From NCBI RefSeq assembly GCF_001514265.1, contig NZ_KQ948998.1, positions 62,001 to 126,000 on the forward strand: DNA of 64,000 nt, given 5' to 3'. The stretch is from Streptomyces resistomycificus. GTDB lineage: Bacteria; Actinomycetota; Actinomycetes; Streptomycetales; Streptomycetaceae. This document shows positions 8,123 to 16,635 of the stretch, one piece after another. The notes beneath the pieces are model-generated. The model made no database searches, had not been told where the DNA came from, and saw only the letters and a list, made by a program, of their open reading frames with translations. The first letter of the stretch is position 1. Each line of letters starts with the position of its first letter. The position numbers and the translations under genes were made by a program.

Positions 8123-10318
8123 TCACCACGTCTCCAGGGTGAGGACGTGGTCTTCTCCGGCGACGAGGTCGAGCGGCTCGGCACCGGAGGAAGTCCTGAG
8201 TTCGACGCGGTGGCTACGGGTGGGGCGTATCACCGCGGTCGCGCTGTCCGGGCTCCAGGTGAGGTCGATCTCCGCGCCGAAGCGGGTGCGGACGCCAAGG
8301 AGCCGGCCGTGTGGGTAGGCGGTCGGGAGGGCCGGCAGCAGGACCAGGCGGTCCGGCGTCGACTGGACGAGCATCTCGATGAGCACGGCGGGCAGCGTGT
8401 GGGCGGCGTCCGCGTTGTAGACGTCACGGTGGGGGTAGTGCGCGCTCATCAGCGACGCGTGGAAGAAGTCGCCCTTGAGGACCTGGCCGAGAGCGTGCGC
8501 CACCCGGTCGCCGTCGCGCAGCCGGGCCGCGACGAGGGCGTGGTGGAGGTACCCGTGGGCGGAGTCGTTCTCCGCGCCGCGCAGTTCGAGGGCGCGGTAC
8601 GCGGCCGCCGCGAGGTCCGGGGTGTCGTACGGGTTGATCTCGTCGAGCGGCCAGACGCCGTAGAGGTGACTGAGGTGACGGTGGTCGTAGGTGTCGTCGA
8701 GGCCGGGCCAGGCCCACTCGGCGAGGGCGCCGTCGGCGTTGATCCGGTGGGGCGGGAGCCGGTCGGCGAGGGCGCGCCGGTCCTCGGCCCGCTCCGGGTG
8801 GTAGTCGGCCGCGGTGCGCAGGGCGTGGCGGGCCGCCGAGAGGTCCATGGCCGCGTTGATCGCGCCCCAGCTCGCGTTCGCGGGGCGGTTCTCGGGCGAG
8901 TACGAGGGGACGACGGTGACGTGGCCGTTCGCGTCCGTACGGGTGAGGAAGTCCTCGTAGAACAGGGCGACCTGGGCGAGCGCGTGAGCGGTGCGGGGGT
9001 CGCGTTCGCCGCGGGTCTCGTCGTGGTCGACGAGCGGCTTGAGCAGCCAGTCGGCGCCCGCGGTCCACAGGTGCAGCGGGTACTCGCGGCTGAAGTGGTA
9101 GGTCAGTCCGGACTCGCCGTCGCTGTGCGGCGGGGCGACCACGCCCCGGGCGCCGAAGATCGCGCGGGCGTTGTCCGCCCAGTCGTCGAGCTGTCCGTGG
9201 ATCAGCGCGGCGAGTGCCTCGGTGACCTCGGGGAGCGCCGCGGCCGCGGCGGACGCGGTCTGGAGGTTGAGGTTGGCGTCGTTGGTGAAGGCTCCCGCCC
9301 AGGCCGTGTTCCAGTCGCCGGTCCACAGGCCGGTGAGCCGGGGCGGGAGCATGCCGGCGGCGGACAGCAGGTGGTAGCGGCCCGCCGCGAAGAGGCGTTC
9401 CAGGCAGGCCGGGCTGTCGGGCCGGGTGAGCAGATCCGAGCCGGGCAGCGCGCGTTCGGCCGCGTCCGCCGCCAGGTCGAGCGTCACGCGCTCGTACGCC
9501 GTGCGGTGCTGTGCGATGTGCCGGTCCAGGAGGCGGGCGTAGGGATCCTCGCCGTCCGGGAGCAGGTCGCCCAGGGCGCGGGCCAGGGCGAGCGCGTCCG
9601 GCTCGTCGGCGTGCCGTATCACCCGCGTCAGCAGCAGGACGGACTCCGCGCCCGTGACCCGCAGACCCGGGGGCGTGAGCGTCGTCCGACCGCCGTCGAC
9701 CACGACCAGCGTCACCCCGGTGTACGCGCGGTCGCTGCCGGGGTAGCGGGCGCGCAGGGTGAGCAGGGCGCCCTCGGGGGTGAGGACGCTGCCATGGCCC
9801 ACGGCGAGGTCGTGGGGCGCGCCCGGGAGGCGGTGGTCGAGGCAGATGTGCAGGTCGGATGCCTCGACCTGCTGGACGACGACGTCGTCGGCACGGGAGA
9901 CGAAGACCTGGCTGCGCCAGCCCTCGCACCGCGCCGCGACGACACCGGTGGTGAAGTCGACGGTACGGCGGTACCCGCGCGGCTCGTCCGGCGTCATCCG
10001 GCGCAGTCGTGTCTGGAAGGCGGGGTGGAAGGGCTGGACCCACTGGAGGTCGCGTCCGTCGGTGAAGGACTCGGCGGCGTCCGGCTGTCCGGCGAGCAAC
10101 CGGTCCTGCAGGCGCGGCAGTTCGGCGGCGAGCTCGGGCGGGCGGGCCCGTTCGCCGCCGTTGGGGCGGACCAGGGTGTGGTGGTTCACGACGACCCGCT
10201 CGTCGTCCGGGTCGCCGAACACCATGGCGCCGTGACGGCCGTTGCCGCTCAGGAAGGCGTCCTCCCAGCGGGCGGCCGGCCGCGGCTCCCATGTGCCGTG
10301 GGCAGGACCGGTGGTCAT
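8123..10318 (-). CDS. GH95 alpha-L-fucosidase (or alpha-L-galactosidase), divergent
   Basis: A 731-residue inverting GH95 enzyme lacking a signal peptide. The family start SGNGRHGAMVFGDP (24-37) is clear, as is the conserved HRHLSHLYGVWP stretch (547-558). By alignment with bifidobacterial AfcA, the Asn pair that orients water is N349-L-N351. The general acid is Glu476 in PSYSPENRP and the base partner is Asp637 in VYNADAAHT. The usual MNYWPA after the Asn pair and QIDGNFG around the Asp are not kept, so the subsite may differ. It starts with an ATGA overlap on GH42. Its place in the operon suggests removal of alpha-1,2-fucose from imported xyloglucan oligosaccharides. Confidence 0.87.
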   Translation of the reverse strand: MTTGPAHGTWEPRPAARWEDAFLSGNGRHGAMVFGDPDDERVVVNHHTLVRPNGGERARPPELAAELPRLQDRLLAGQPDAAESFTDGRDLQWVQPFHPAFQTRLRRMTPDEPRGYRRTVDFTTGVVAARCEGWRSQVFVSRADDVVVQQVEASDLHICLDHRLPGAPHDLAVGHGSVLTPEGALLTLRARYPGSDRAYTGVTLVVVDGGRTTLTPPGLRVTGAESVLLLTRVIRHADEPDALALARALGDLLPDGEDPYARLLDRHIAQHRTAYERVTLDLAADAAERALPGSDLLTRPDSPACLERLFAAGRYHLLSAAGMLPPRLTGLWTGDWNTAWAGAFTNDANLNLQTASAAAAALPEVTEALAALIHGQLDDWADNARAIFGARGVVAPPHSDGESGLTYHFSREYPLHLWTAGADWLLKPLVDHDETRGERDPRTAHALAQVALFYEDFLTRTDANGHVTVVPSYSPENRPANASWGAINAAMDLSAARHALRTAADYHPERAEDRRALADRLPPHRINADGALAEWAWPGLDDTYDHRHLSHLYGVWPLDEINPYDTPDLAAAAYRALELRGAENDSAHGYLHHALVAARLRDGDRVAHALGQVLKGDFFHASLMSAHYPHRDVYNADAAHTLPAVLIEMLVQSTPDRLVLLPALPTAYPHGRLLGVRTRFGAEIDLTWSPDSATAVIRPTRSHRVELRTSSGAEPLDLVAGEDHVLTLETW

Positions 10319-12282
10319 GGCTGGAGCACCGCCACTCCGTAGCGGCCGAGGGTGAGCTCGTCCTGGACGGTCGCGCCGGTCAGCAGGTCCCGGCTGACGC
10401 CCGGCACCTCGACCGTCACCGCGTCGCGTCCGTGGTTGAGGACGAACAGCAGCTCGCCCCGGCGGACGGCCTCGACCCGGTCCGGCAGCCCTTCGAGGAC
10501 CGGGCGCGCCCCGGCGCCGGCGGCGATCCGGGCGAGCAGGTCGCGCATCGCGTCCGGCTCGGGCAGCGTCGAGAGGTACCAGGCGCCGCCCTTGTGGAGC
10601 ACGGCCGGCAGCCCGTCGAGCTCCCCTCCCTTGTACGCGGCCTCGACCTCGGCGCCCTCGTCCGGGTCGATCTCCTCCGACCACAGGGTGCCGCGGAACC
10701 CTCCGCACTCGACTTGCTCGCCCGCGTCCAGCGGCCACCACTCGTGCAGGACGCGGATGCCGAACAGGTCGCGCAGCCGAGCGTCCATGCCGCCGGCCCG
10801 TACCCGGTCGTCCTGGTCGGCGACGCCGGTCAGGAAGCCGGACACGAGGGTGCCGCCGCCGCGGACGTACCCGAGGAGGTTGTCGATCGCCGCGTCGGTG
10901 AGGGCGTACAGCTGGGGGACGACGACGAGTTTGTAGGCGCTCAGGTCGTGCTCGGGGTGGGCGAAGTCGGTGGTGTGGTGGGCCTCCCACAGGCCGCGGT
11001 GCCAGGCACGCAGGACGGCGGGGTAGTCGACCTCGTGGGAGAGCCGGCCGTCCTGGGCTCCGGCCCACCAGGCGTGCCAGTCGTGCAGGATCGCGATGTC
11101 GTTGGGCGTGTGGCTGCCGGTCACCTCGGGGCCGATCCGCGCGAGTTCGGCACCGAGCTGCCGCACCTCCTGGTACGTCCGGCCCTCCTCCCCCGCGTGG
11201 CTGACCATGCCGGAGTGGAACTTCTCGGCGCCCTGCCGGGACTGCCGCCACTGGAAGTAGCAGACGGCGTCGGCCCCGCGAGCCACGGCCTGGAGGGACC
11301 AGAGGCGGTTGAGGCCGCGCGGCTTGGGGTGGTTGACGCCCCGCCAGTTGACCGGGCCCGCCGCCTGTTCCATCAGCATCCAGGGACCGCGTGCCTGGGA
11401 GCGGGTCATGTCCTGGACCAGGGCGCCGTTCTGGGCGCCGAGGGGGTCGCGCGGGTCGGGATAGAGGTCGACCGAGACGACGTCCTCCTCCTCGGCCCAG
11501 CGCCACGCGTCCTGGCCGGCCCACAGCGGCATGAAGTTGGTGGTCACGGGGATGTGCGGGGTGGCCCGGCGGACGATGTCACGCTCGGCGGCGTAGCACT
11601 CCAGGAGCATGTCGGAGGTGAACCGTTTGAAGTCCAGTACCTGGCTCGGGTTCTTCAGGTAGTGGGGTTGGCGGGGGGTGTGGATCTCCGCCCACTCGCC
11701 GTAGCCCTGGCTCCAGAAGGCGGTGCCCCAGGCCTCGTTGAGGTCGTCGAGGGTGCCGTACCTGTCCTGGAGCCAGCCGCGGAAGCGGGCGGCGGCCTCG
11801 TCGCTCCAGTCGTAGGTGCAGTACTCGTTGTTGATGTGCCACATCGTGAGGGCCGGGTGGGCGCCGTAGCGGGCGGCGAGGTCCTCGGTGATGGCGGCGG
11901 CGTGACGGCGGTAGGTGGCGCTGGAGTGCGAGAAGTGCTGCCGGCCGCCCCACCACTCGGTGCGGCCGTCCTCGGTGACGGGCAGGGTGTCGGGGTGCAG
12001 GTGCCCCATCCAGGGCGGTGGGGAGGACGTGGGGGTGGCGAGGACGACACCGATGCCGTTCTCGTGCATCAGGTCCATCAGCCGGTCCAGCCAGCCGAAG
12101 TCCCGCTCCCCCGGGCGGGGTTCGAGCCTGGCCCAGGAGAAGACGCCGAGGGTGACGGAGTTGACACCGGCGGCCTTCATCAGCCGGACGTCCTCGGGCC
12201 AGGTCTCCTCGGGCCACTGCTCGGGGTTGTAGTCCCCGCCGTAGAGGATGCGGCCGTCGGTCGCGGCGCTCAGGTCGGGCAT
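10315..12282 (-). CDS. GH42 beta-galactosidase
   Basis: The 655-residue protein starts with the GH42 barrel (YGGDYNPEQWPE, residues 14-25). It carries the acid/base Glu153 in HINNEYC and the nucleophile Glu305 in WMLMEQAAGPVNW. Beta-galactosidase trimerisation-like and C-terminal beta domains follow. No signal peptide is present. The start ATG overlaps the GH74 stop (TGATG), and its stop overlaps the GH95 start (ATGA), so translation is coupled. In this setting it would remove the beta-1,2-galactose from xyloglucan side chains after GH95 has removed fucose. The usual NEYG is NEYC here. Activity on other beta-galactosides is possible. Confidence 0.93.
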   Translation of the reverse strand: MPDLSAATDGRILYGGDYNPEQWPEETWPEDVRLMKAAGVNSVTLGVFSWARLEPRPGERDFGWLDRLMDLMHENGIGVVLATPTSSPPPWMGHLHPDTLPVTEDGRTEWWGGRQHFSHSSATYRRHAAAITEDLAARYGAHPALTMWHINNEYCTYDWSDEAAARFRGWLQDRYGTLDDLNEAWGTAFWSQGYGEWAEIHTPRQPHYLKNPSQVLDFKRFTSDMLLECYAAERDIVRRATPHIPVTTNFMPLWAGQDAWRWAEEEDVVSVDLYPDPRDPLGAQNGALVQDMTRSQARGPWMLMEQAAGPVNWRGVNHPKPRGLNRLWSLQAVARGADAVCYFQWRQSRQGAEKFHSGMVSHAGEEGRTYQEVRQLGAELARIGPEVTGSHTPNDIAILHDWHAWWAGAQDGRLSHEVDYPAVLRAWHRGLWEAHHTTDFAHPEHDLSAYKLVVVPQLYALTDAAIDNLLGYVRGGGTLVSGFLTGVADQDDRVRAGGMDARLRDLFGIRVLHEWWPLDAGEQVECGGFRGTLWSEEIDPDEGAEVEAAYKGGELDGLPAVLHKGGAWYLSTLPEPDAMRDLLARIAAGAGARPVLEGLPDRVEAVRRGELLFVLNHGRDAVTVEVPGVSRDLLTGATVQDELTLGRYGVAVLQP

Positions 12283-14492
12283 CAGACGGGCTCCCCGTAC
12301 TGCACGCCACGGCCGTTGGTGGCGATGTAGACCCGGCCGTGGATGCGGGGGTCGCCGGTGATGGCCGCACCGATCCAGCCCCACTGGTGCTGGTCGTCGT
12401 TGATCCGCGTCCAGGTCTTCGCCTCGTCGTCGGAGCGGTACACGGCCGTGATGGCCTCGGTGGAGCCGACCATGAAGAGTGCCGGGTAGGAGGCGCCCTC
12501 GGCGGCCTTGCCGAAGCCGAGGGTGTACGAGGCCCGGCAGCTGCCGACCTTGGTGAAGGTCGCGCCGCCGTCGGTGGAGCGGTAGAGGCCGTTCCACTTC
12601 AGGCTGAGCCACAGGTCGCCGGAGCGGCCGGGGGCCGCTGCGAGCCGGAACTCGGTGTCGCCCGAGTTCAGGCCGGTGGCCCGGGCGGTGAAGGTCAGAC
12701 CGCCGTCGGTGCTGGCGTGGAGAGTGCCGGTGGCGGTGTCGAAGGCGTAGAAGCGCTTCGGGTCGACCGGGTCCGCGACCGGGGCGGCGCCCTTCGGGCA
12801 GGAGGTGACCTCGGTCCAGGTGGCGCCGTTGTCCGCCGAGCGGTGGGCCGGGTACGTGGTGCCGTCCCAGTGCACGAAGGACCACAGCAGCACGCTGCCG
12901 TCGGCGTTGGTGGCGATCGGCCCCGGCGCGTCCTTGGCGATGGCGGGCTGCGCCTTGAAGGGCGCCCAGGTCTTACCGCCGTCGTTCGAGTAGGCGCCGT
13001 TGCCGTTCTCGCCCCACCCGGCCCGCACGACGTACGAGGGCTTGGCCGCGGCCAGCGAGAGTCCCGTCGACGAGCCGAACACCGGGTTGGACGCCATGCC
13101 GCGTGAGGGGGAGGCGGTGAGCCGCTCGTGGTACATCACGCCGATGTCGCCGGAGCCGCTGATCAGGTGTGCCTCGCCGGTCGGGGGCGAGAGCAGCTGG
13201 CGGGCGGACGCCTCCTCCAGGCCGCGGATCTGCGGGGCCCAGCGCCTCAGGTCGCGGGTGCCGTAGAGGGTCGCGCCGGTGCCGTAGACGACGTGCCGGG
13301 AGTCGTACGGGTCGACGGCGAGGGCCTGGATCCACCAGCCGAACTTGGGCTTGTCGGCGCCGAACGTGAGGAAGGGGGTCTCGGAGACGTCGAGGACCGC
13401 CTTGTCCTTCAGGGACTTCCAGGTGCGGCCGCCGTCGGTGGTCCGGTAGAGGGTGTCGACGAGCGACCAGCGGTTGTTGGTGGAGACGACGACGGTTCCG
13501 GGACGGCGGGCGTCGACGGCACACCCGCCGTAGCCGAAGGAGTCGGTGCCCCCGTCGTCGGTCGCCCCGCCGGGCTTCACGGGGGTGACCTCGGTCCACT
13601 TCCCGTCCGTCGTCCGCAGCTTGTGCACGCTGCCGTCGGACTGGCCGTTGGGGCCGGGCGCGTTGGCGTACGTCACGTACAGCTCGCGCGTGTGCCGGTC
13701 GTAGGCGGCCCGGACCGGGACCTTGGCGGCGGTGCCCCCGGGCTGCCCGGGGACGGCCTTCCAGGTGGCGCCGTCGGCGGTTGTGTAGAGGTTCGCGGAG
13801 GTGCCGTCGGAGTCGCCCCAGCCGGCGTAGACGCGGCGGCCCGCCGCGACGAGGAGGGTGATGCCCTGGCCGGTGGCGCTGGGCGTGGCCGGGAAGGTCA
13901 CGGCCTGCCAGGTGGCGCCCCGGTCGGTCGACTTGAGCAGTCCGTCGTGCCGGGTGCCGAGCCACAGGGTGTCGCTGTCCCGCGGGTCGACGAGCAGCCG
14001 CTCCCCGCAGCCGCGCCCGTCCTCGTTGGCGCCGAGCTTCACGGTGAGGTCGGTGCGCTTCCAGGTGGCCCCGCGGTCCTCGGACCGCAGCACGGCTCCG
14101 TTGCCGGCCCAGGACTGCGCGTACGTGCCGAGGGAGAGGTACAGCCGGTTCGGATGGGCCGGGTCGACGGCCATGGCCTCCACACCGAGCAGGTTCCAGT
14201 CGTCCCAGCCGATGTGGTCGGTCAGCGGGACCCACCGGTCGGTCCGGTCGTCCCAGCGGTAGGCACCGCCGATGTCGGTACGGGCGTAGGCGAGGCCGCT
14301 GACCGAGGGGTGGAAGAGGACACCGGTGACGAATCCGGTGCCGCCCTGGACGGCGTTGCGCCAGCGGTAGGCGGGGGTGGCGGCGGCTTCGGCACCGTAC
14401 GCACGTACCTGGCCTGCGGGAAGGGCGGTGAGCGCGGCGGCGGCCGCGGTCCCGGCGAGAACGGCACGTCTGCTCATACGGGACGCGTGCAT
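12282..14492 (-). CDS. Tat-exported GH74 xyloglucanase
   Basis: A 736-residue precursor with a twin-arginine signal (MSRRAVLAG, hydrophobic run to about residue 31). Next come two beta-propellers of BNR-type repeats (SEDRGATWK, STDRGATWQ, TTDGGRTWK and others). The catalytic Asp pair is Asp73 in YARTDIGGAYRW and Asp449 in SGSGDIGVMYH, both diagnostic for GH74 endo- and exo-xyloglucanases. No carbohydrate-binding module follows the propellers. ATG 14492 is used because GAGG lies about 9 nt upstream; the inner ATG at 14477 has no ribosome site. It is the first hydrolase gene after the transporter genes. Endo versus reducing-end exo action depends on an active-site loop that I cannot judge. Confidence 0.93.
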   Translation of the reverse strand: MHASRMSRRAVLAGTAAAAALTALPAGQVRAYGAEAAATPAYRWRNAVQGGTGFVTGVLFHPSVSGLAYARTDIGGAYRWDDRTDRWVPLTDHIGWDDWNLLGVEAMAVDPAHPNRLYLSLGTYAQSWAGNGAVLRSEDRGATWKRTDLTVKLGANEDGRGCGERLLVDPRDSDTLWLGTRHDGLLKSTDRGATWQAVTFPATPSATGQGITLLVAAGRRVYAGWGDSDGTSANLYTTADGATWKAVPGQPGGTAAKVPVRAAYDRHTRELYVTYANAPGPNGQSDGSVHKLRTTDGKWTEVTPVKPGGATDDGGTDSFGYGGCAVDARRPGTVVVSTNNRWSLVDTLYRTTDGGRTWKSLKDKAVLDVSETPFLTFGADKPKFGWWIQALAVDPYDSRHVVYGTGATLYGTRDLRRWAPQIRGLEEASARQLLSPPTGEAHLISGSGDIGVMYHERLTASPSRGMASNPVFGSSTGLSLAAAKPSYVVRAGWGENGNGAYSNDGGKTWAPFKAQPAIAKDAPGPIATNADGSVLLWSFVHWDGTTYPAHRSADNGATWTEVTSCPKGAAPVADPVDPKRFYAFDTATGTLHASTDGGLTFTARATGLNSGDTEFRLAAAPGRSGDLWLSLKWNGLYRSTDGGATFTKVGSCRASYTLGFGKAAEGASYPALFMVGSTEAITAVYRSDDEAKTWTRINDDQHQWGWIGAAITGDPRIHGRVYIATNGRGVQYGEPV

Positions 14493-14659
14493 GACACATA
14501 CCTCGTTCTGCGAAAGGGGTTCTACGAAAGGGGGTGGGAGACCTGCTCAGGGGCGCGGGCTGTGTCGGCACACGGCTCCGCCACGTCGGCGGGAACAGCC
14601 GCGGCGAGGCCGCGGCCTCGAGGCCACGGAAGCCTTCCCGCCTTCTCGCCGCTCGGGCT
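14493..14659 (-). promoter_or_regulatory. Spacer between transporter and hydrolase parts of the operon, with a palindrome
   Basis: This 167-nt stretch contains a 16-bp palindrome, CGAGGCCGCGGCCTCG (14605-14620). It also holds two adjacent 14-nt direct repeats TTCTRCGAAAGGGG (14506-14519 and 14520-14533). The palindrome could attenuate or stabilise the mRNA between the importer and GH74 segments. A secondary promoter is possible, but I see no convincing -35/-10. Confidence 0.4.
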
Positions 14660-15586
14660 TCAGCCCTTCACCGCGCCCGTCAGCATGCCCTTCTTGAAGT
14701 GCCGCTGGACGAAGGGAGAGGCCACCGCGACGGGGATCAGGGCGAGGACCATGACCGCCATCTGCAGCCCCAGCGCGGAGAGTTGACCGGTGCGTACCGC
14801 CTGCTGAAGGCCGGTCGGCGCCTCGGTGTTCTTCTGGACCAGCTGGATGAGCACGTTCTGCAGCGGCATCATCTGCTGGTCGGTGAGATAGATGGAGGCG
14901 TTGAACCAGGCGCTCCAGTACCCGACCGCGTAGAACAGGGAGATGACGGCCAGCACCGCCCGGGACAGCGGCATGATGATCGTCAGCAGGATGCGCAGGT
15001 CGCCGGCCCCGTCGATGCGTGCGGACTCGGTGAGCTCGGGTGAGATCCCCATGAAGAACGCCCGCAGGACGAGGATGTTGAAGACGCTGACCGCACTCGG
15101 CAGGATCAGCGACAGATACGTGTCGGTGAGCCCGAGCGACTGCACCAGCAGATACGTCGGAATGAGCCCGGCGCCGAAGAACATCGTCGCCATCATGGTC
15201 ATCAGGAAGAACCGGTGCCCCAGACTGCCCGGCCGGGACAGCCCGTAGGCCGCCAGCACCGACACCGCCATGGAGAACAGCGTGCCGACGAGCGTGACCC
15301 CGACCGAGACCATGATCGCCCGGCTGACCTGACCGCCGCTGAGCAGCTCCGTGTAGTTGACGAAGGTGATGCCCTGGGGGATCACGACGAGACCGCCGAC
15401 CCGGTCGATCACCGGCTTCGGGGAGAGGCTGGTGACGATCACGATCCACAGCGGGCCGATGACCCCCAGGCAGCACAGGAGCAGGAAACCGCCCTTCGCG
15501 GTGAGTCCGGCCTTGCTGGGCGGCTCCTCCCACACGGGGCGGGCGGGAGCCTTGAGACTGCGGACGAGCTGCGTGTTGAGGCTCAC
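14660..15586 (-). CDS. Sugar ABC transporter permease, CUT1 family (MalG/YtcP-like)
   Basis: A 308-residue inner-membrane protein with six predicted helices and the cytoplasmic EAA loop ESARIDGAGDLRILLTIIMP. It is the second permease of a carbohydrate-uptake CUT1 importer. The GTG start (15586) overlaps the stop of the first permease (GTGA). A longer reading to 15724 would run through that gene and is rejected. No ATPase gene is in the operon. In Streptomyces a shared ATPase, MsiK, commonly energises such importers, and I infer that here. Confidence 0.93.
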   Translation of the reverse strand: MSLNTQLVRSLKAPARPVWEEPPSKAGLTAKGGFLLLCCLGVIGPLWIVIVTSLSPKPVIDRVGGLVVIPQGITFVNYTELLSGGQVSRAIMVSVGVTLVGTLFSMAVSVLAAYGLSRPGSLGHRFFLMTMMATMFFGAGLIPTYLLVQSLGLTDTYLSLILPSAVSVFNILVLRAFFMGISPELTESARIDGAGDLRILLTIIMPLSRAVLAVISLFYAVGYWSAWFNASIYLTDQQMMPLQNVLIQLVQKNTEAPTGLQQAVRTGQLSALGLQMAVMVLALIPVAVASPFVQRHFKKGMLTGAVKG

Positions 15587-16635
15587 TTCTTGTACACCCC
15601 CTGCTCGCCGAGCAGGTGCGCGACCTTGTTCGCACCCAGGACGAGACAGACTCCGATGGCGCCCTTGACGAGGCCGACCGCGGCCGCGTAACTGAAGTCG
15701 CCGTTCTGGATACCCATGTTCCATACGTAGGTGTCGAGGACCTCACTGGCCCCCGCACCCACCGCGTAGCGCTGGAGCAGGAACTGCTCGAATCCGACGC
15801 TCAGCGCGTCGCCCACCCTGAGGACCAGCAGCAGCGCGATCACCGGGCGCAGCGCGGGCAGCGTCACGTGCCACATGCGCCGCCAGCGCCCCGCGCCGTC
15901 CATGGCGGCGGCCTCGTACAGGTCGGTGCTGACCGCGGCGAGCGCTGCGAGGAAGACGATGATCCCCCAGCCGGCGTCCTTCCAGACGGCCTGCGCGGTG
16001 ACCAGGTACTTGAACAGGTCCGCGTTGGTCATCAGGTCGAAACCGCTCCACCCGTGGTCCTCGAGCGTCTGGGCGATGATGCCCGCGCCGCCGAAGATCT
16101 GCTGGAACACGGTGACCACGAGGACCCACGAGAAGAAGTGCGGCAGATACATGATCGCCTGCGCCACGGCCCGCACCCGGGGCCTGATCACGCTGTTGAT
16201 GACCAGCGCGAGGGCGATGGGGACCGGGAAGAACAGCACCAGCTGGAGCCCGAACAGGAGGATGGTGTTCTTCGCCGCGTCCCAGAACAGGGGGTCGTCG
16301 ACCATCCGTGAGAACTGCTCCACACCGACCCAGGGACTGTGGAAGATCGCCGTGACGCCGTTGCTGGAGACGTACGGGTCGTAGTCCTGGAAGGCGACGA
16401 TGTTGCCGAGCAGCGGGACGTAGTTGAAGAGCAGGAGCAGCACGATGACGGGCATCGTCATCAGGATGAGTGCGCGGTCACGGCGCAGCCGGATCCGCCA
16501 GGGTACCTTGCTCGCCCTGCTCTCCCTGCGCGGCACCCGCTCCTTCGCCACAACGGTGGCGACCGCGGCCGTCGGTTCCTCGACGGCCGTGGGAGGACGC
16601 GTCCCGTCGGGCCTGCTCCCGGCCGTGAGAGACAT
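15583..16635 (-). CDS. Sugar ABC transporter permease, CUT1 family (LplB-like)
   Basis: The 350-residue protein has a 50-residue basic cytoplasmic N-terminus and then six transmembrane helices. The EAA loop is YEAAAMDGAGRWRRMWHVTLP. It resembles the LplB/YtcP subgroup, whose partners are large (about 55-60 kDa) binding proteins like the one encoded upstream. The start ATG overlaps the stop of the binding-protein gene (TGATG). It would pair with the permease at 14660 to form the import channel for oligosaccharides released by GH74 and GH12. Confidence 0.93.
   Translation of the reverse strand: MSLTAGSRPDGTRPPTAVEEPTAAVATVVAKERVPRRESRASKVPWRIRLRRDRALILMTMPVIVLLLLFNYVPLLGNIVAFQDYDPYVSSNGVTAIFHSPWVGVEQFSRMVDDPLFWDAAKNTILLFGLQLVLFFPVPIALALVINSVIRPRVRAVAQAIMYLPHFFSWVLVVTVFQQIFGGAGIIAQTLEDHGWSGFDLMTNADLFKYLVTAQAVWKDAGWGIIVFLAALAAVSTDLYEAAAMDGAGRWRRMWHVTLPALRPVIALLLVLRVGDALSVGFEQFLLQRYAVGAGASEVLDTYVWNMGIQNGDFSYAAAVGLVKGAIGVCLVLGANKVAHLLGEQGVYKK

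Noticed and set aside
10319..11524. Extended N-terminus for GH95 (1133-residue reading)
   Set aside because: It would overlap the GH42 gene out of frame; the ATG at 10318 overlaps the GH42 stop and begins the normal GH95 domain.
12750..12759. GAAGCGCTTC core inside the GH74 coding sequence
   Set aside because: It lacks the flanking TCG/CGA symmetry of the four promoter operators and simply encodes Lys-Arg-Phe in the protein; no promoter is expected there.
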